Source of the DNA: an uncultured Lachnospiraceae bacterium
Lineage (GTDB): Bacteria; Bacillota; Clostridia; Lachnospirales; Lachnospiraceae
Length of the DNA: 64,000 bases
Reading direction: 5' to 3'
NCBI GenBank assembly: GCA_947630695.1
Contig: CANRIM010000001.1
Coordinates: 82,841-146,840, forward strand
The position numbers and the translations under genes are program-made. The notes beneath the pieces were generated by a model. The model was not told the DNA's origin, did no database searches, and saw nothing but the letters and a program-made list of their open reading frames with translations. Positions within the stretch are counted from its first letter, which is position 1; every line of letters starts with the position of its first letter. Positions 1 through 9,716 of the stretch are shown here, one piece after another.

Positions 1-551
1 TAAAATCAGAAAATGAGAAATTGGAAGATAAAAACAAGGAATTGTCCGCAGAAATAGACAAGTATAAAAAGGAATCTACCAGCACATCGGCTTCTGAAAA
101 GAATACCTCATCTACCAATGGAAGTAATGTGAACACCGCCGGTAAAAAGAAACTGTTCGAATTACAACCGTTAATTGGGAAGCTGTATGATTTTGCTCAA
201 GAAACAATCGGTGAGAAAAAAGATAATATAGGAAATTTATATCCCAATGGGTATATTTTATACGCTAATGAATACACAGCCAAATCTATAACCTATGCTT
301 TAGAGGAAAAATACAAAACTTTATCAGGAGAAATTGCCTTAGACAGTGAAAATAATTCTTTAAGGGATGGAATATGGTTTGAGTTTTACACAAACGGTGA
401 AATGATAGGAAGCACCGATCATCTGTATGCAGGTGTAAGACCAATCTCTTTTGAAATAGATGTGTCTGGAGTAAACGATCTTGAAATACAAGCCAAAATC
501 ACTGGAACGACAATAGGTAGTGTATTGACGAACGGATTTTACGTAGAATGA
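1..551 (+). CDS. Partial surface-type protein, coiled coil plus NPCBM-like C-terminal domain
   Basis: The reading frame is open from the left edge (codons from base 3), so this is the 3' part of a longer gene. A TTG at base 21 exists, but no ribosome site precedes it. The visible part starts with a Lys/Glu-rich coiled coil and a Ser/Thr/Asn-rich linker (about residues 20-45). A beta-rich domain of about 130 residues follows. Its pattern (YALEEKYKTLSGEIAL, then a GIWFEFY strand) resembles the NPCBM/NEW2 carbohydrate-binding fold. No catalytic domain is visible and the function is unknown. Base composition is clearly AT-richer than the next 60 kb, which hints at a horizontally acquired or fast-evolving gene. 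Two terminator-like hairpins follow it. Confidence 0.6.
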   Translation, partial: KSENEKLEDKNKELSAEIDKYKKESTSTSASEKNTSSTNGSNVNTAGKKKLFELQPLIGKLYDFAQETIGEKKDNIGNLYPNGYILYANEYTAKSITYALEEKYKTLSGEIALDSENNSLRDGIWFEFYTNGEMIGSTDHLYAGVRPISFEIDVSGVNDLEIQAKITGTTIGSVLTNGFYVE

Positions 552-560
552 ATACTATGG

Positions 561-590
561 AAGGACACACAAAAGGTGTCCTTCTCTTTT
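561..590 (+). terminator. Rho-independent terminator after the partial surface gene
   Basis: AAGGACAC (561-568) pairs with GTGTCCTT (576-583) around a 7-nt loop and is followed by TCTCTTTT. It lies 9 bases after the stop codon of the left-edge gene. Confidence 0.75.
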
Positions 591-603
591 GCTCTTCTGA
601 AAT

Positions 604-639
604 AAAAAAGGCTGGTGGTTCTTCCCATCAGCCTTTTTC
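604..639. terminator. Second, probably bidirectional terminator
   Basis: AAAAAGGCTG (605-614) pairs with CAGCCTTTTT (629-638), with further pairing of TGG to CCA inside. The A-run and T-run on either side would let it work on both strands. It insulates the AT-rich left-edge gene from the phosphorylase-trp operon. Confidence 0.75.
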
Positions 640-678
640 ATTCCGGAGCATTTTTCTCCCGGAATCCATGAAAAGGAT

Positions 679-707
679 TTGACCTTTTCGGGAAAATCCG
701 ATAAACT
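679..707 (+). promoter_or_regulatory. Candidate sigma-A promoter for the phosphorylase-trpBA operon
   Basis: TTGACC (679-684), a 17-nt spacer, then TAAACT (702-707). The -35 is 5/6 and the -10 is 4/6 of consensus. It is the best match between the terminators and the start codon at 734. Confidence 0.4.
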
Positions 708-733
708 GTTTCGGAAGAAGGGGTGAACATACT

Positions 734-1528
734 ATGACACTGATCAGGAACGAAATTCCGATTCTGGAATATGACAGCGATCCCCAGGCGGTGCTGATGC
801 CGGGGAATGAACGGACCTATCACTTTCCGGAACGGGCAGTGATGCTGTTTATGGAAACGGAGATTGAGGATTATGCCGCGGCACATGACTGTCCGGTGGT
901 GGGACAGTTTGATTCCATTACCAAACAGTTTCCTGTCTATCAGACTACGTATCAGGGACAGGAGCTGGTATTCTGCCAGGCGCCTTTGGGCGGTGCGTTT
1001 TCCGTGACCATCATGGAACAGCTGATTGCAGGCGGGGTGCAGGGCATCATTGCCACCGGCTGCTGCGGCGCGCTGGGCGCGGATACGGAAGGCGATTTTA
1101 TCATACCGGTGCGGGCGCTTAGGCAGGAGGGCACCTCGTACCAGTATCTGCCGCCGGCCCGGGAGATTGCTCTTTGTGACAAGGGCGTTGCCGCCGTGGA
1201 AGCAGTACTGCGGAAAGCCGGATTTTCTTACCGCAAATGCAAGACCTGGACCACGGACGGGTTTTTCCGGGAAACGAAAGCCATGGTGCAGTACCGGAAA
1301 GACGAGGGCTGCGAAGTCGTGGATATGGAGTGCGCGTCCCTGGCGGCCTGCGCGCAGATGCGCGGCGTGACCTTCGGACAGCTCCTGTTTACGGCGGATA
1401 CGCTGGCGGACAGCGAAGCCTATGACAGCAGAAACTGGGCGCGGGACACGTTTTCGACGGCGCTGCAGCTGGCATTTGACGCGGCAGTGATATTGGATAT
1501 TGAGAAAGAAGGAGAAAACAATGGATAA
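734..1528 (+). CDS. Nucleoside phosphorylase (PNP/UDP family, uridine-phosphorylase-like)
   Basis: This 264-residue protein should cleave a nucleoside with phosphate to a free base and pentose-1-phosphate in the cytoplasm. The PNP_UDP_1 fold shows in the glycine-rich segment [11 protein letters not shown] (about residues 105-115), preceded by QAPLGGAF, and in the late [11 protein letters not shown] segment, where the Met-Glu pair normally contacts the ribose. Length fits hexameric uridine/purine phosphorylases. An RBS-like AAGGGGTG precedes ATG 734. The gene overlaps trpB by 8 bases (ATGGATAA), so translation is probably coupled. Pairing with tryptophan synthase has no obvious metabolic reason. 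Base specificity cannot be read from sequence. Confidence 0.85.
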   Translation: MTLIRNEIPILEYDSDPQAVLMPGNERTYHFPERAVMLFMETEIEDYAAAHDCPVVGQFDSITKQFPVYQTTYQGQELVFCQAPLGGAFSVTIMEQLIAGGVQGIIATGCCGALGADTEGDFIIPVRALRQEGTSYQYLPPAREIALCDKGVAAVEAVLRKAGFSYRKCKTWTTDGFFRETKAMVQYRKDEGCEVVDMECASLAACAQMRGVTFGQLLFTADTLADSEAYDSRNWARDTFSTALQLAFDAAVILDIEKEGENNG

Positions 1529-2711
1529 CGCAAAGGGCCGTTTTGGCATATACGGCGGGCAATATATCCCGGAAACGCTGATGAACGCGGGGATTGAACT
1601 GGATGAAGCATATACGCATTTTAAGGATGACCCCACATTTCAAAAGGAACTGACCGCCCTGCTGAACGAGTACGCCGGCCGTCCTTCCGGTCTGTACTTT
1701 GCGAAAAAAATGACGGAAGACCTGGGCGGCGCGAAGATTTATCTCAAGCGGGAGGATTTAAACCATACAGGTTCCCATAAGATCAATAATGTGCTGGGGC
1801 AGGCGCTGCTGGCGAAAAAGATGGGAAAGACCCGTCTGATCGCGGAAACCGGCGCAGGCCAGCACGGCGTTGCCACCGCTACGGCCGCGGCGCTGCTGGA
1901 TATGGAGTGCGTGGTCTTTATGGGAGAAGAAGATACGAAACGCCAGGCGCTGAACGTCTATCGGATGAAGCTGCTGGGAGCGGATGTGGTTCCGGTGAAG
2001 ACAGGGACGGCCACATTAAAGGATGCCGTTTCGGAAGCCATGCGGGAATGGAGCAGCCGCATTGCGGACACCCATTACTGCCTGGGTTCTGTCATGGGAC
2101 CCCATCCTTTCCCCACGATTGTACGGGATTTTCAGTCAGTGATTTCCCGGGAAATCAAAGCCCAGATGCTGGAAAAAGAAGGCAGACTGCCGGATGCGGT
2201 CATCGCCTGTGTAGGCGGCGGCTCCAATTCCATCGGCAGTTTCTATCACTTTATCAATGATCCGCAGGTGCGCCTGATCGGTTGTGAAGCCGCGGGCCGG
2301 GGCATCGATACCTTTGAAACGGCGGCCACCGTCAACACCGGGCGGGTGGGTATCTTCCACGGAATGAAGTCCTATTTCTGTCAGGACGAGTTCGGCCAGA
2401 TTGCGCCGGTATATTCCATTTCGGCAGGCCTGGATTATCCGGGGGTCGGACCCGAACACGCATGGCTGCATGATACGGGACGGGCCGAATATGTGCCCAT
2501 TACCGACGACGAAGCCGTGGAAGCTTTTGAATATCTGTCCAGGACCGAGGGCATCATTCCGGCCATCGAGTCTGCCCATGCGGTAGCGTATGCCATGACG
2601 GCGGCGCCCAGGGCAGACAAGGATCAGATTTTTGTTATCACCATTTCAGGCCGCGGCGACAAGGACTGCGCGGCAATTGCAAGATACAGAGGAGAGGATA
2701 TCAATGAGTAA
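1521..2711 (+). CDS. trpB: Tryptophan synthase beta chain
   Basis: TrpB condenses indole with L-serine to give tryptophan, using PLP, in an alpha2-beta2 complex with TrpA. ATG 1521 is chosen because GGAGA lies just upstream; it gives 396 residues, the normal length. PLP lysine K87 sits in HTGSHKINN, the catalytic Glu109 in [11 protein letters not shown], the phosphate-binding loop in GGGSNSIG, and the C-terminal SGRGDKD motif is intact. All key residues are therefore present. It overlaps the phosphorylase upstream and trpA downstream by 8 bases each. No trpE, G, D, C or F is in the window, so the rest of the pathway is elsewhere or the pair salvages indole or indole-glycerol phosphate. Confidence 0.96.
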   Translation: MDNAKGRFGIYGGQYIPETLMNAGIELDEAYTHFKDDPTFQKELTALLNEYAGRPSGLYFAKKMTEDLGGAKIYLKREDLNHTGSHKINNVLGQALLAKKMGKTRLIAETGAGQHGVATATAAALLDMECVVFMGEEDTKRQALNVYRMKLLGADVVPVKTGTATLKDAVSEAMREWSSRIADTHYCLGSVMGPHPFPTIVRDFQSVISREIKAQMLEKEGRLPDAVIACVGGGSNSIGSFYHFINDPQVRLIGCEAAGRGIDTFETAATVNTGRVGIFHGMKSYFCQDEFGQIAPVYSISAGLDYPGVGPEHAWLHDTGRAEYVPITDDEAVEAFEYLSRTEGIIPAIESAHAVAYAMTAAPRADKDQIFVITISGRGDKDCAAIARYRGEDINE

Positions 2712-3480
2712 GATCAGATCGGCATTTGAAAATCAAAAGGCGTTTATCCCCTTTATTACCTGCGGAGATCCGGATCTGGAAACCACGGCGAAGGTGGTGC
2801 GTGCCGCAGCGGAAAACGGCGCGGATCTGATTGAACTGGGCATTCCTTTTTCGGATCCGACGGCAGAAGGGCCGGTGATTCAGGAGGCCAATATACGGGC
2901 GCTGGCCGGCGGCGTCACCACGGATCGCATTTTCGATCTGGTGCGGGAGCTGCGGAGAGATGTGACCATCCCTATGGTATTTATGACCTATGCCAATGTG
3001 GTGTTTTCCTATGGCGCGGAGCGCTTCATCGGCACCTGCGAAGAAATCGGTATCGACGGATTGATTCTGCCGGATCTGCCCTTTGAGGAAAAAGGGGAGT
3101 TTCAGGACGTTTGCGATGCCCACGATGTGGATTTGATCTCCATGATCGCCCCCACCTCCAGAAACCGGATCGCCATGATCGCCAAAGAAGCCACCGGCTT
3201 TATCTATATTGTGTCAAGCCTGGGCGTTACAGGTACCAGAAATGAGATTAAGACGGACATTGCGTCTATGGTGAAGATTATACGGGAAAATACGGATACG
3301 CCCTGCGCGGTGGGCTTTGGCATTTCCACCCCGGAACAAGCGGCAAAAATGGCGTCTTATTCGGACGGCGCCATTGTGGGATCCGCCATTATCAAACGGA
3401 TCGCGGCTTACGGCAAAGACGCGGCGGAGCCGGTAGGCGCTTATGTCCGGGAAATGAAAAACGCCCTGCGGGGACTGTAA
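2704..3480 (+). CDS. trpA: Tryptophan synthase alpha chain with Glu at the usual Asp60 position
   Basis: TrpA cleaves indole-3-glycerol phosphate to indole and glyceraldehyde-3-phosphate and channels indole to TrpB. ATG 2704 lies in the ATGAGTAA overlap with trpB; the protein has 258 residues, slightly short of E. coli (268). The catalytic Glu (E. coli Glu49) is Glu44 in [11 protein letters not shown]. The second catalytic acid (E. coli Asp60, in the LADGP context) is replaced by Glu55 in TAEGPVIQ. The barrel is otherwise normal, with the phosphate-binding end GFGIST and IVGSAI. The acid is kept but lengthened, so activity is plausible but should be tested. A strong terminator follows. Confidence 0.94.
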   Translation: MSKIRSAFENQKAFIPFITCGDPDLETTAKVVRAAAENGADLIELGIPFSDPTAEGPVIQEANIRALAGGVTTDRIFDLVRELRRDVTIPMVFMTYANVVFSYGAERFIGTCEEIGIDGLILPDLPFEEKGEFQDVCDAHDVDLISMIAPTSRNRIAMIAKEATGFIYIVSSLGVTGTRNEIKTDIASMVKIIRENTDTPCAVGFGISTPEQAAKMASYSDGAIVGSAIIKRIAAYGKDAAEPVGAYVREMKNALRGL

Positions 3481-3500
3481 AAAAGAATAGTGAAATGAAA

Positions 3501-3538
3501 AGAAGAACCGGGAATGCATATACGGTTCTTCTTTTTTT
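3501..3538 (+). terminator. Terminator after trpA
   Basis: AAGAACCG (3503-3510) pairs with CGGTTCTT (3523-3530), extended by an A-run on the left, and is followed by CTTTTTTT. Confidence 0.85.
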
Positions 3539-3614
3539 GCGCCCTGGGGCGCTCCTATGATCATAAAGCGGATTTTCCGGTGAAAAATGGACATTTTTTC
3601 AGTGGAATTTCGCC

Positions 3615-3643
3615 TTGTATTTCAAATTTTACAGTGCTATAAT
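3615..3643 (+). promoter_or_regulatory. Sigma-A promoter of the ATP synthase operon
   Basis: TTGTAT (3615-3620), exactly 17 nt, then perfect TATAAT (3638-3643), 33 bases before atpB. AT-rich sequence lies upstream. The ribosome site GGAGG follows at about 3662. Confidence 0.8.
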
Positions 3644-3676
3644 GACAGGAAAAATGACCACGGAGGTGCTTAAAAA

Positions 3677-4324
3677 ATGGAAGATTTTTCCCTTGTTATG
3701 CCGGATTTTGATTTCTTTGGCATAAAGCTGACCTGTGCGGTTCCCCTCGGCTGGATCGTGACGCTGGTGCTGATCCTGTTTATGGTGGTGATCCGGATCA
3801 GTGTGCGGCGGTTCAAGGAAGTGCCCGGCGCATGGCAGAATGCAATCGAGACCGTGGTAGGATGGGCGGAAAGATCGGCGAAGGCCAATATACCGGAAAA
3901 GCAGGCGGGATACATCGTTCCCTATGTGCTGGTGCTGATTCTGTTCATTGGGGCAAATTCCATACTGGAACTGATCGGGATCGAACCGGTGACCTCGTCG
4001 CTGTCTACGACTTTTGCGATGGGATTGTTTACCTTTTTCTGGATCAACTGGTATGCGCTGCGGATCAAGGGTTTTAAGGGGAGAATGAAAGCCCTGGCCA
4101 ATCCCATCAAGGTGATTACGGACTGTTTCATTCCGGTATCCATGGGCTGCCGTCTGTTCGGTAACGTTTTGGCGGGGACTATCGTTATGAGCCTGCTTTA
4201 CGGCGCGATTCCGATATTGCTTCCGGCGGCGGTTTCCGTTTACTTTTCCATTATCCATATGGTCATCCAGGGATATATTTTTATCACGCTGACCTTATCT
4301 TTTATAGAAGAAAACATTGAATAA
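3677..4324 (+). CDS. atpB: F-type ATP synthase subunit a
   Basis: Subunit a forms the two ion half-channels against the c-ring in the membrane. It has 215 residues, shorter than E. coli (271) but normal for Firmicutes with a short N-terminus. About five or six hydrophobic helices are visible. The essential arginine is present in the family motif as GCRLFGN (about residues 156-162). GANSILELIGIEP matches the conserved polar segment before it. ATG 3677 follows GGAGGTGC. It is the first gene of the operon; no atpI precedes it. Confidence 0.95.
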   Translation: MEDFSLVMPDFDFFGIKLTCAVPLGWIVTLVLILFMVVIRISVRRFKEVPGAWQNAIETVVGWAERSAKANIPEKQAGYIVPYVLVLILFIGANSILELIGIEPVTSSLSTTFAMGLFTFFWINWYALRIKGFKGRMKALANPIKVITDCFIPVSMGCRLFGNVLAGTIVMSLLYGAIPILLPAAVSVYFSIIHMVIQGYIFITLTLSFIEENIE

Positions 4325-4367
4325 CAGGTTTGTTCCGTACACAAAAACGGAAGAAAGGAGAAACATT

Positions 4368-4583
4368 ATGACACAGGCAATTGCAGCAGCAATCGCAGTA
4401 GCAGCGGGAGCATTGGTAGGTTTTGGTATGACACTGGCTACAGGAAAGGCAGCGGAGTCCATCGCGCGTCAGCCGGAATCTGCTTCCAATATCCGTTCGA
4501 CGCTGCTGATCGGACTGGTGCTTTCCGAGTCTACGGCAATTTACGGTTTTGTTATTGCCATTTTGCTGATCATCATGAAATAG
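4368..4583 (+). CDS. atpE: F-type ATP synthase subunit c
   Basis: Subunit c builds the rotating ring. The start at 4368 follows AAAGGAG and gives 71 residues forming a two-helix hairpin with the polar loop ARQPE (residues 33-37). The ion-binding carboxylate is Glu54 in ESTAIYG. Ser55, Thr56 and Tyr59 match the EST-x-x-Y pattern of sodium-binding rings such as Ilyobacter tartaricus. However, by gapless alignment from the GKA motif, the position of the sodium ligand Gln32 is Met21. Coupling ion is therefore uncertain. The protein is short because the first helix is trimmed. Confidence 0.95.
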   Translation: MTQAIAAAIAVAAGALVGFGMTLATGKAAESIARQPESASNIRSTLLIGLVLSESTAIYGFVIAILLIIMK

Positions 4584-4598
4584 CGGGAGTGCATTGGG

Positions 4599-5099
4599 AT
4601 GAGTGAATTATTTAATGCAAAGGATATTATTTTTCATCTGATCAATCTGATCATTCTGGTGATTGCCTGCCGTTTTCTGGTCTACAAGCCGGTGGCGAAG
4701 TTTATGAACAAACGCCGGGAAGGATTTGAAAACGAAAGAAAGCAGCTGGATGAGAGACAGAAGGCGCTGGATGCATTTGAACAGAACAAAGAGCAGCTCA
4801 TGAGCGATGCGAAGCAGCAGGCAGCCGCTTACAGCGTGGAGCAGAAAAAACAGGCGGACGAGCAGGCTGCCATTATCATTGAAACTGCCCAGCGCAAGGC
4901 GAAGGAGGAAAGCAGCCGGAGGCTTGCGGAGGCGGATAATATGGTGAAAAACGAGATGCGCTACCAGCAGGAGAAGATCATCGATTCCGCCATTGCCATG
5001 GCCAAAAATATTGTGCAGAAAGAGGTCTCCCAGGCAGACGAAGACAAGTTTGTGGAAGAATTTATACATGCCCAGTCCGGCGAGACCGAGGAGCAGTAA
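4599..5099 (+). CDS. atpF: F-type ATP synthase subunit b
   Basis: Subunit b (166 residues) is the peripheral stalk. One N-terminal membrane helix (about residues 8-28) is followed by a long charged coiled coil rich in Ala, Gln, Lys and Glu. GGGAG at 4585-4589 supports ATG 4599. Only one b gene is present, so a homodimer is expected. Its C-terminus normally binds the delta C-terminal domain, which here is part of the next protein. Unlike the mycobacterial AtpFH protein, delta is not fused to b. Confidence 0.93.
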   Translation: MSELFNAKDIIFHLINLIILVIACRFLVYKPVAKFMNKRREGFENERKQLDERQKALDAFEQNKEQLMSDAKQQAAAYSVEQKKQADEQAAIIIETAQRKAKEESSRRLAEADNMVKNEMRYQQEKIIDSAIAMAKNIVQKEVSQADEDKFVEEFIHAQSGETEEQ

Positions 5100-5114
5100 G
5101 GGAGGGCTTTGAGT

Positions 5115-6866
5115 ATGACAATGAAAGGCGTACTGATCTGCGCAAAGCCCATGGCTCCGGAAAATGTTGCGAAGCTGGAAGCCTTTTTTTCAGAAAAGTA
5201 CGGGGCGAAGGTGGTTCTGCAGGAGGTCATCGATGAGGAACTCATCGGCGGATTTCGCGTTCGGATCGGCGGCAATATCTATGACATGGGCATGGATACG
5301 GCCTTTGAAAAGCTGTCCAATGCCGTAGATGCTTCCGATGTGCTGCAGGACGGCAAGGTGGTTTATGAGCTGGGGGATTATCTGACGCAGCTGTGGCAGA
5401 CCATCAGCGATGCGCCGCCCGAAAAGAAGGGTACGGTGGTATCGGTAGGCGACGGCATTGCCGTGATTAAGGGCATGAAGGACCGCCGCTACTATGAACT
5501 GATCGAATTTCACAGCCATTGCTTCGGCATTGCCATGAATCTGCGGGAAGACCGGACGGAATGTATTCTGATCGGCGACGAGGGCCTGATCGAGGAAGGG
5601 CAGGCGGTATTCGGCACTGGCAAAGCACTGGAAGTTCCTGTGGGAGAGTGTATGCTGGGCAGGGTTGTGGACCCGCTGGGCAGGCCCCTGGACGAAGAAG
5701 GCACCATTCATTTCGCGAAGACAAGGCCCATCGAGGCAAACGCGGCGCCGATTATCGACAGAAAGCCGGTGTCCGTTCCCCTGGAAACCGGATGCCTGGC
5801 CATTGACGCCATGATTCCCCTGGGCAGAGGCCAACGGCAGCTGATTATCGGCGACCGGCAGCTGGGGAAAACAACCCTGGCCATCGATACCATTATCAAT
5901 CAAAAAGGAAAAAATGTTCTCTGCGTGTATGTGGCCATCGGCCAGAAGGCCTCCACGGTGGCGCAGATGGTGCAGCTGCTGAAAAGCACCGGCGCCATGG
6001 AGTATACCGTTGTGGTCAGCGCGACGGCAGCGGCGCCGACGCCGATGCAGTATATCGCGCCTTATGCGGGCTGTGCCATTGCAGAGGAGTTTATGTACAG
6101 CGGAAGGGATGTGCTGATCGTCTATGACGATCTGTCCAAGCACGCTGTGGCGTACCGGACGATTTCCCTGCTGCTGAAGCGGCCGCCCGGCCGTGAGGCG
6201 TATCCGGGAGACGTCTTTTATCTCCACTCCAGACTGCTGGAACGAAGCGCCTGCCTGAGTGAAAAGCTGGGAGGCGGAACTATGACCGCCATTCCCATCA
6301 TTGAAACGCTGGATGGCGATATTTCGGCTTATATTCCCACCAATGTCATTTCCATTACTGACGGACAGATTTTCCTGCAGAGCAATCTGTTCCATTCCGG
6401 CGTCAAACCGGCGGTCAGCGTAGGCCTGTCCGTATCCCGTGTAGGCGGCGCGGCGCAGACCAAGGCCATCCGGCGTTTTTCCGGACAGCTGCGTCTGGAA
6501 CTGGCGCAGTACAGGGAAAAGGAAGTATTTGCCCGGTTCGGCACCGGTCTCGACAGCGAGACCCAGGCGCTGTTAAAGCGCGGACGGCAGTTCGTGGAAC
6601 TGCTGAAGCAGCCGCAGCATGCGCCGTATACCATGTACCAGGAAGCCATATTGCTGTATGTGTTTGTAAACCGGCTGGTGCCGGATCTGCCGCCGGAGGA
6701 AATCGCGGAACTGAAGGTGGATTTCCTGCGGTTTATGCATATGCAGTATCGCCGCGTGGAGCGGGCAATATTAAACAGCAAGACCATTGATGATAAATCG
6801 GCGGAACTGATTACGCGGGCGTTTCAGGAATTTATGGCGGGACGCGAAAACGCAAAAACGCAGTAA
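5115..6866 (+). CDS. atpA: ATP synthase delta (C-terminal domain) fused to alpha subunit
   Basis: The start is ATG 5115, 8 nt after GGGAGGG; an in-frame TTG at 5109 is too close to that site. The product has 583 residues, about 80 more than a normal alpha. Residues 1 to about 70 align without gaps to the C-terminal domain of E. coli delta: a VLIxAKPM strand, an amphipathic helix, then EVIDEELIGGFRVRIGG and a FEKLSNAV end. The six-helix N-terminal domain of delta is missing here and no atpH exists in the operon. After a linker (about 70-95) comes a complete alpha: KKGTVVSVGDGIAVIKG, P-loop GDRQLGKT (246-253), and the arginine-finger region SVSRVGGAAQTKA. Normally alpha's N-terminus docks on the delta N-terminal domain, so the fusion replaces that contact covalently. 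Confidence 0.92.
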   Translation: MTMKGVLICAKPMAPENVAKLEAFFSEKYGAKVVLQEVIDEELIGGFRVRIGGNIYDMGMDTAFEKLSNAVDASDVLQDGKVVYELGDYLTQLWQTISDAPPEKKGTVVSVGDGIAVIKGMKDRRYYELIEFHSHCFGIAMNLREDRTECILIGDEGLIEEGQAVFGTGKALEVPVGECMLGRVVDPLGRPLDEEGTIHFAKTRPIEANAAPIIDRKPVSVPLETGCLAIDAMIPLGRGQRQLIIGDRQLGKTTLAIDTIINQKGKNVLCVYVAIGQKASTVAQMVQLLKSTGAMEYTVVVSATAAAPTPMQYIAPYAGCAIAEEFMYSGRDVLIVYDDLSKHAVAYRTISLLLKRPPGREAYPGDVFYLHSRLLERSACLSEKLGGGTMTAIPIIETLDGDISAYIPTNVISITDGQIFLQSNLFHSGVKPAVSVGLSVSRVGGAAQTKAIRRFSGQLRLELAQYREKEVFARFGTGLDSETQALLKRGRQFVELLKQPQHAPYTMYQEAILLYVFVNRLVPDLPPEEIAELKVDFLRFMHMQYRRVERAILNSKTIDDKSAELITRAFQEFMAGRENAKTQ

Positions 6867-6899
6867 GGCTGCCGATGCATTGAAAAAGGAGGCGGGCAC

Positions 6900-9605
<2,706 letters not shown>

Positions 9606-9613
9606 GCCGCTAC

Positions 9614-9711
9614 AAGGAGGAAGGCTTATGCGAAGCATAACTTTCAATGCCTTCCGACGACATGGCAGGTGCGCTCCCCGAGCGCGCGTGCCGATACCTT
9701 GATAGGAGGAA
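9614..9711 (+). repeat. Structured RNA-like element, copy A
   Basis: This element lies between atpC and the amidase gene. Hairpin 1: GGAAGGC (9619-9625) with GCCTTCC (9649-9655), enclosing TTATGC (9626-9631) with GCATAA (9635-9640). Hairpin 2: GGCA (9664-9667) with TGCC (9689-9692), one G/G mismatch, then GTGCGCTC (9669-9676) with GAGCGCGC (9680-9687). AAGG (9614-9617) and CCTT (9697-9700) could close the whole. It begins with an SD-like AAGGAGG partly inside hairpin 1, and ends with the real ribosome site (GGAGGAAGG) of the amidase. Copy B is at 52775-52876. A 24-codon open frame starts at ATG 9628 but is not conserved in frame in copy B. Class unknown. Confidence 0.8.
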
Positions 9712-9716
9712 GGATT

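Noticed and set aside
638..1636. Open frame antisense to the phosphorylase and trpB start
   Set aside because: Both sense genes are clear family members; the antisense product resembles nothing and crosses a terminator.
5190..6395. Open frame antisense to the alpha subunit
   Set aside because: Entirely within conserved atpA sequence and without translation signals.
9628..9702. 24-codon leader peptide inside copy A
   Set aside because: In copy B a 1-nt shorter loop shifts the frame, so the peptide from the ATG is not conserved; the conserved feature is the RNA pairing.
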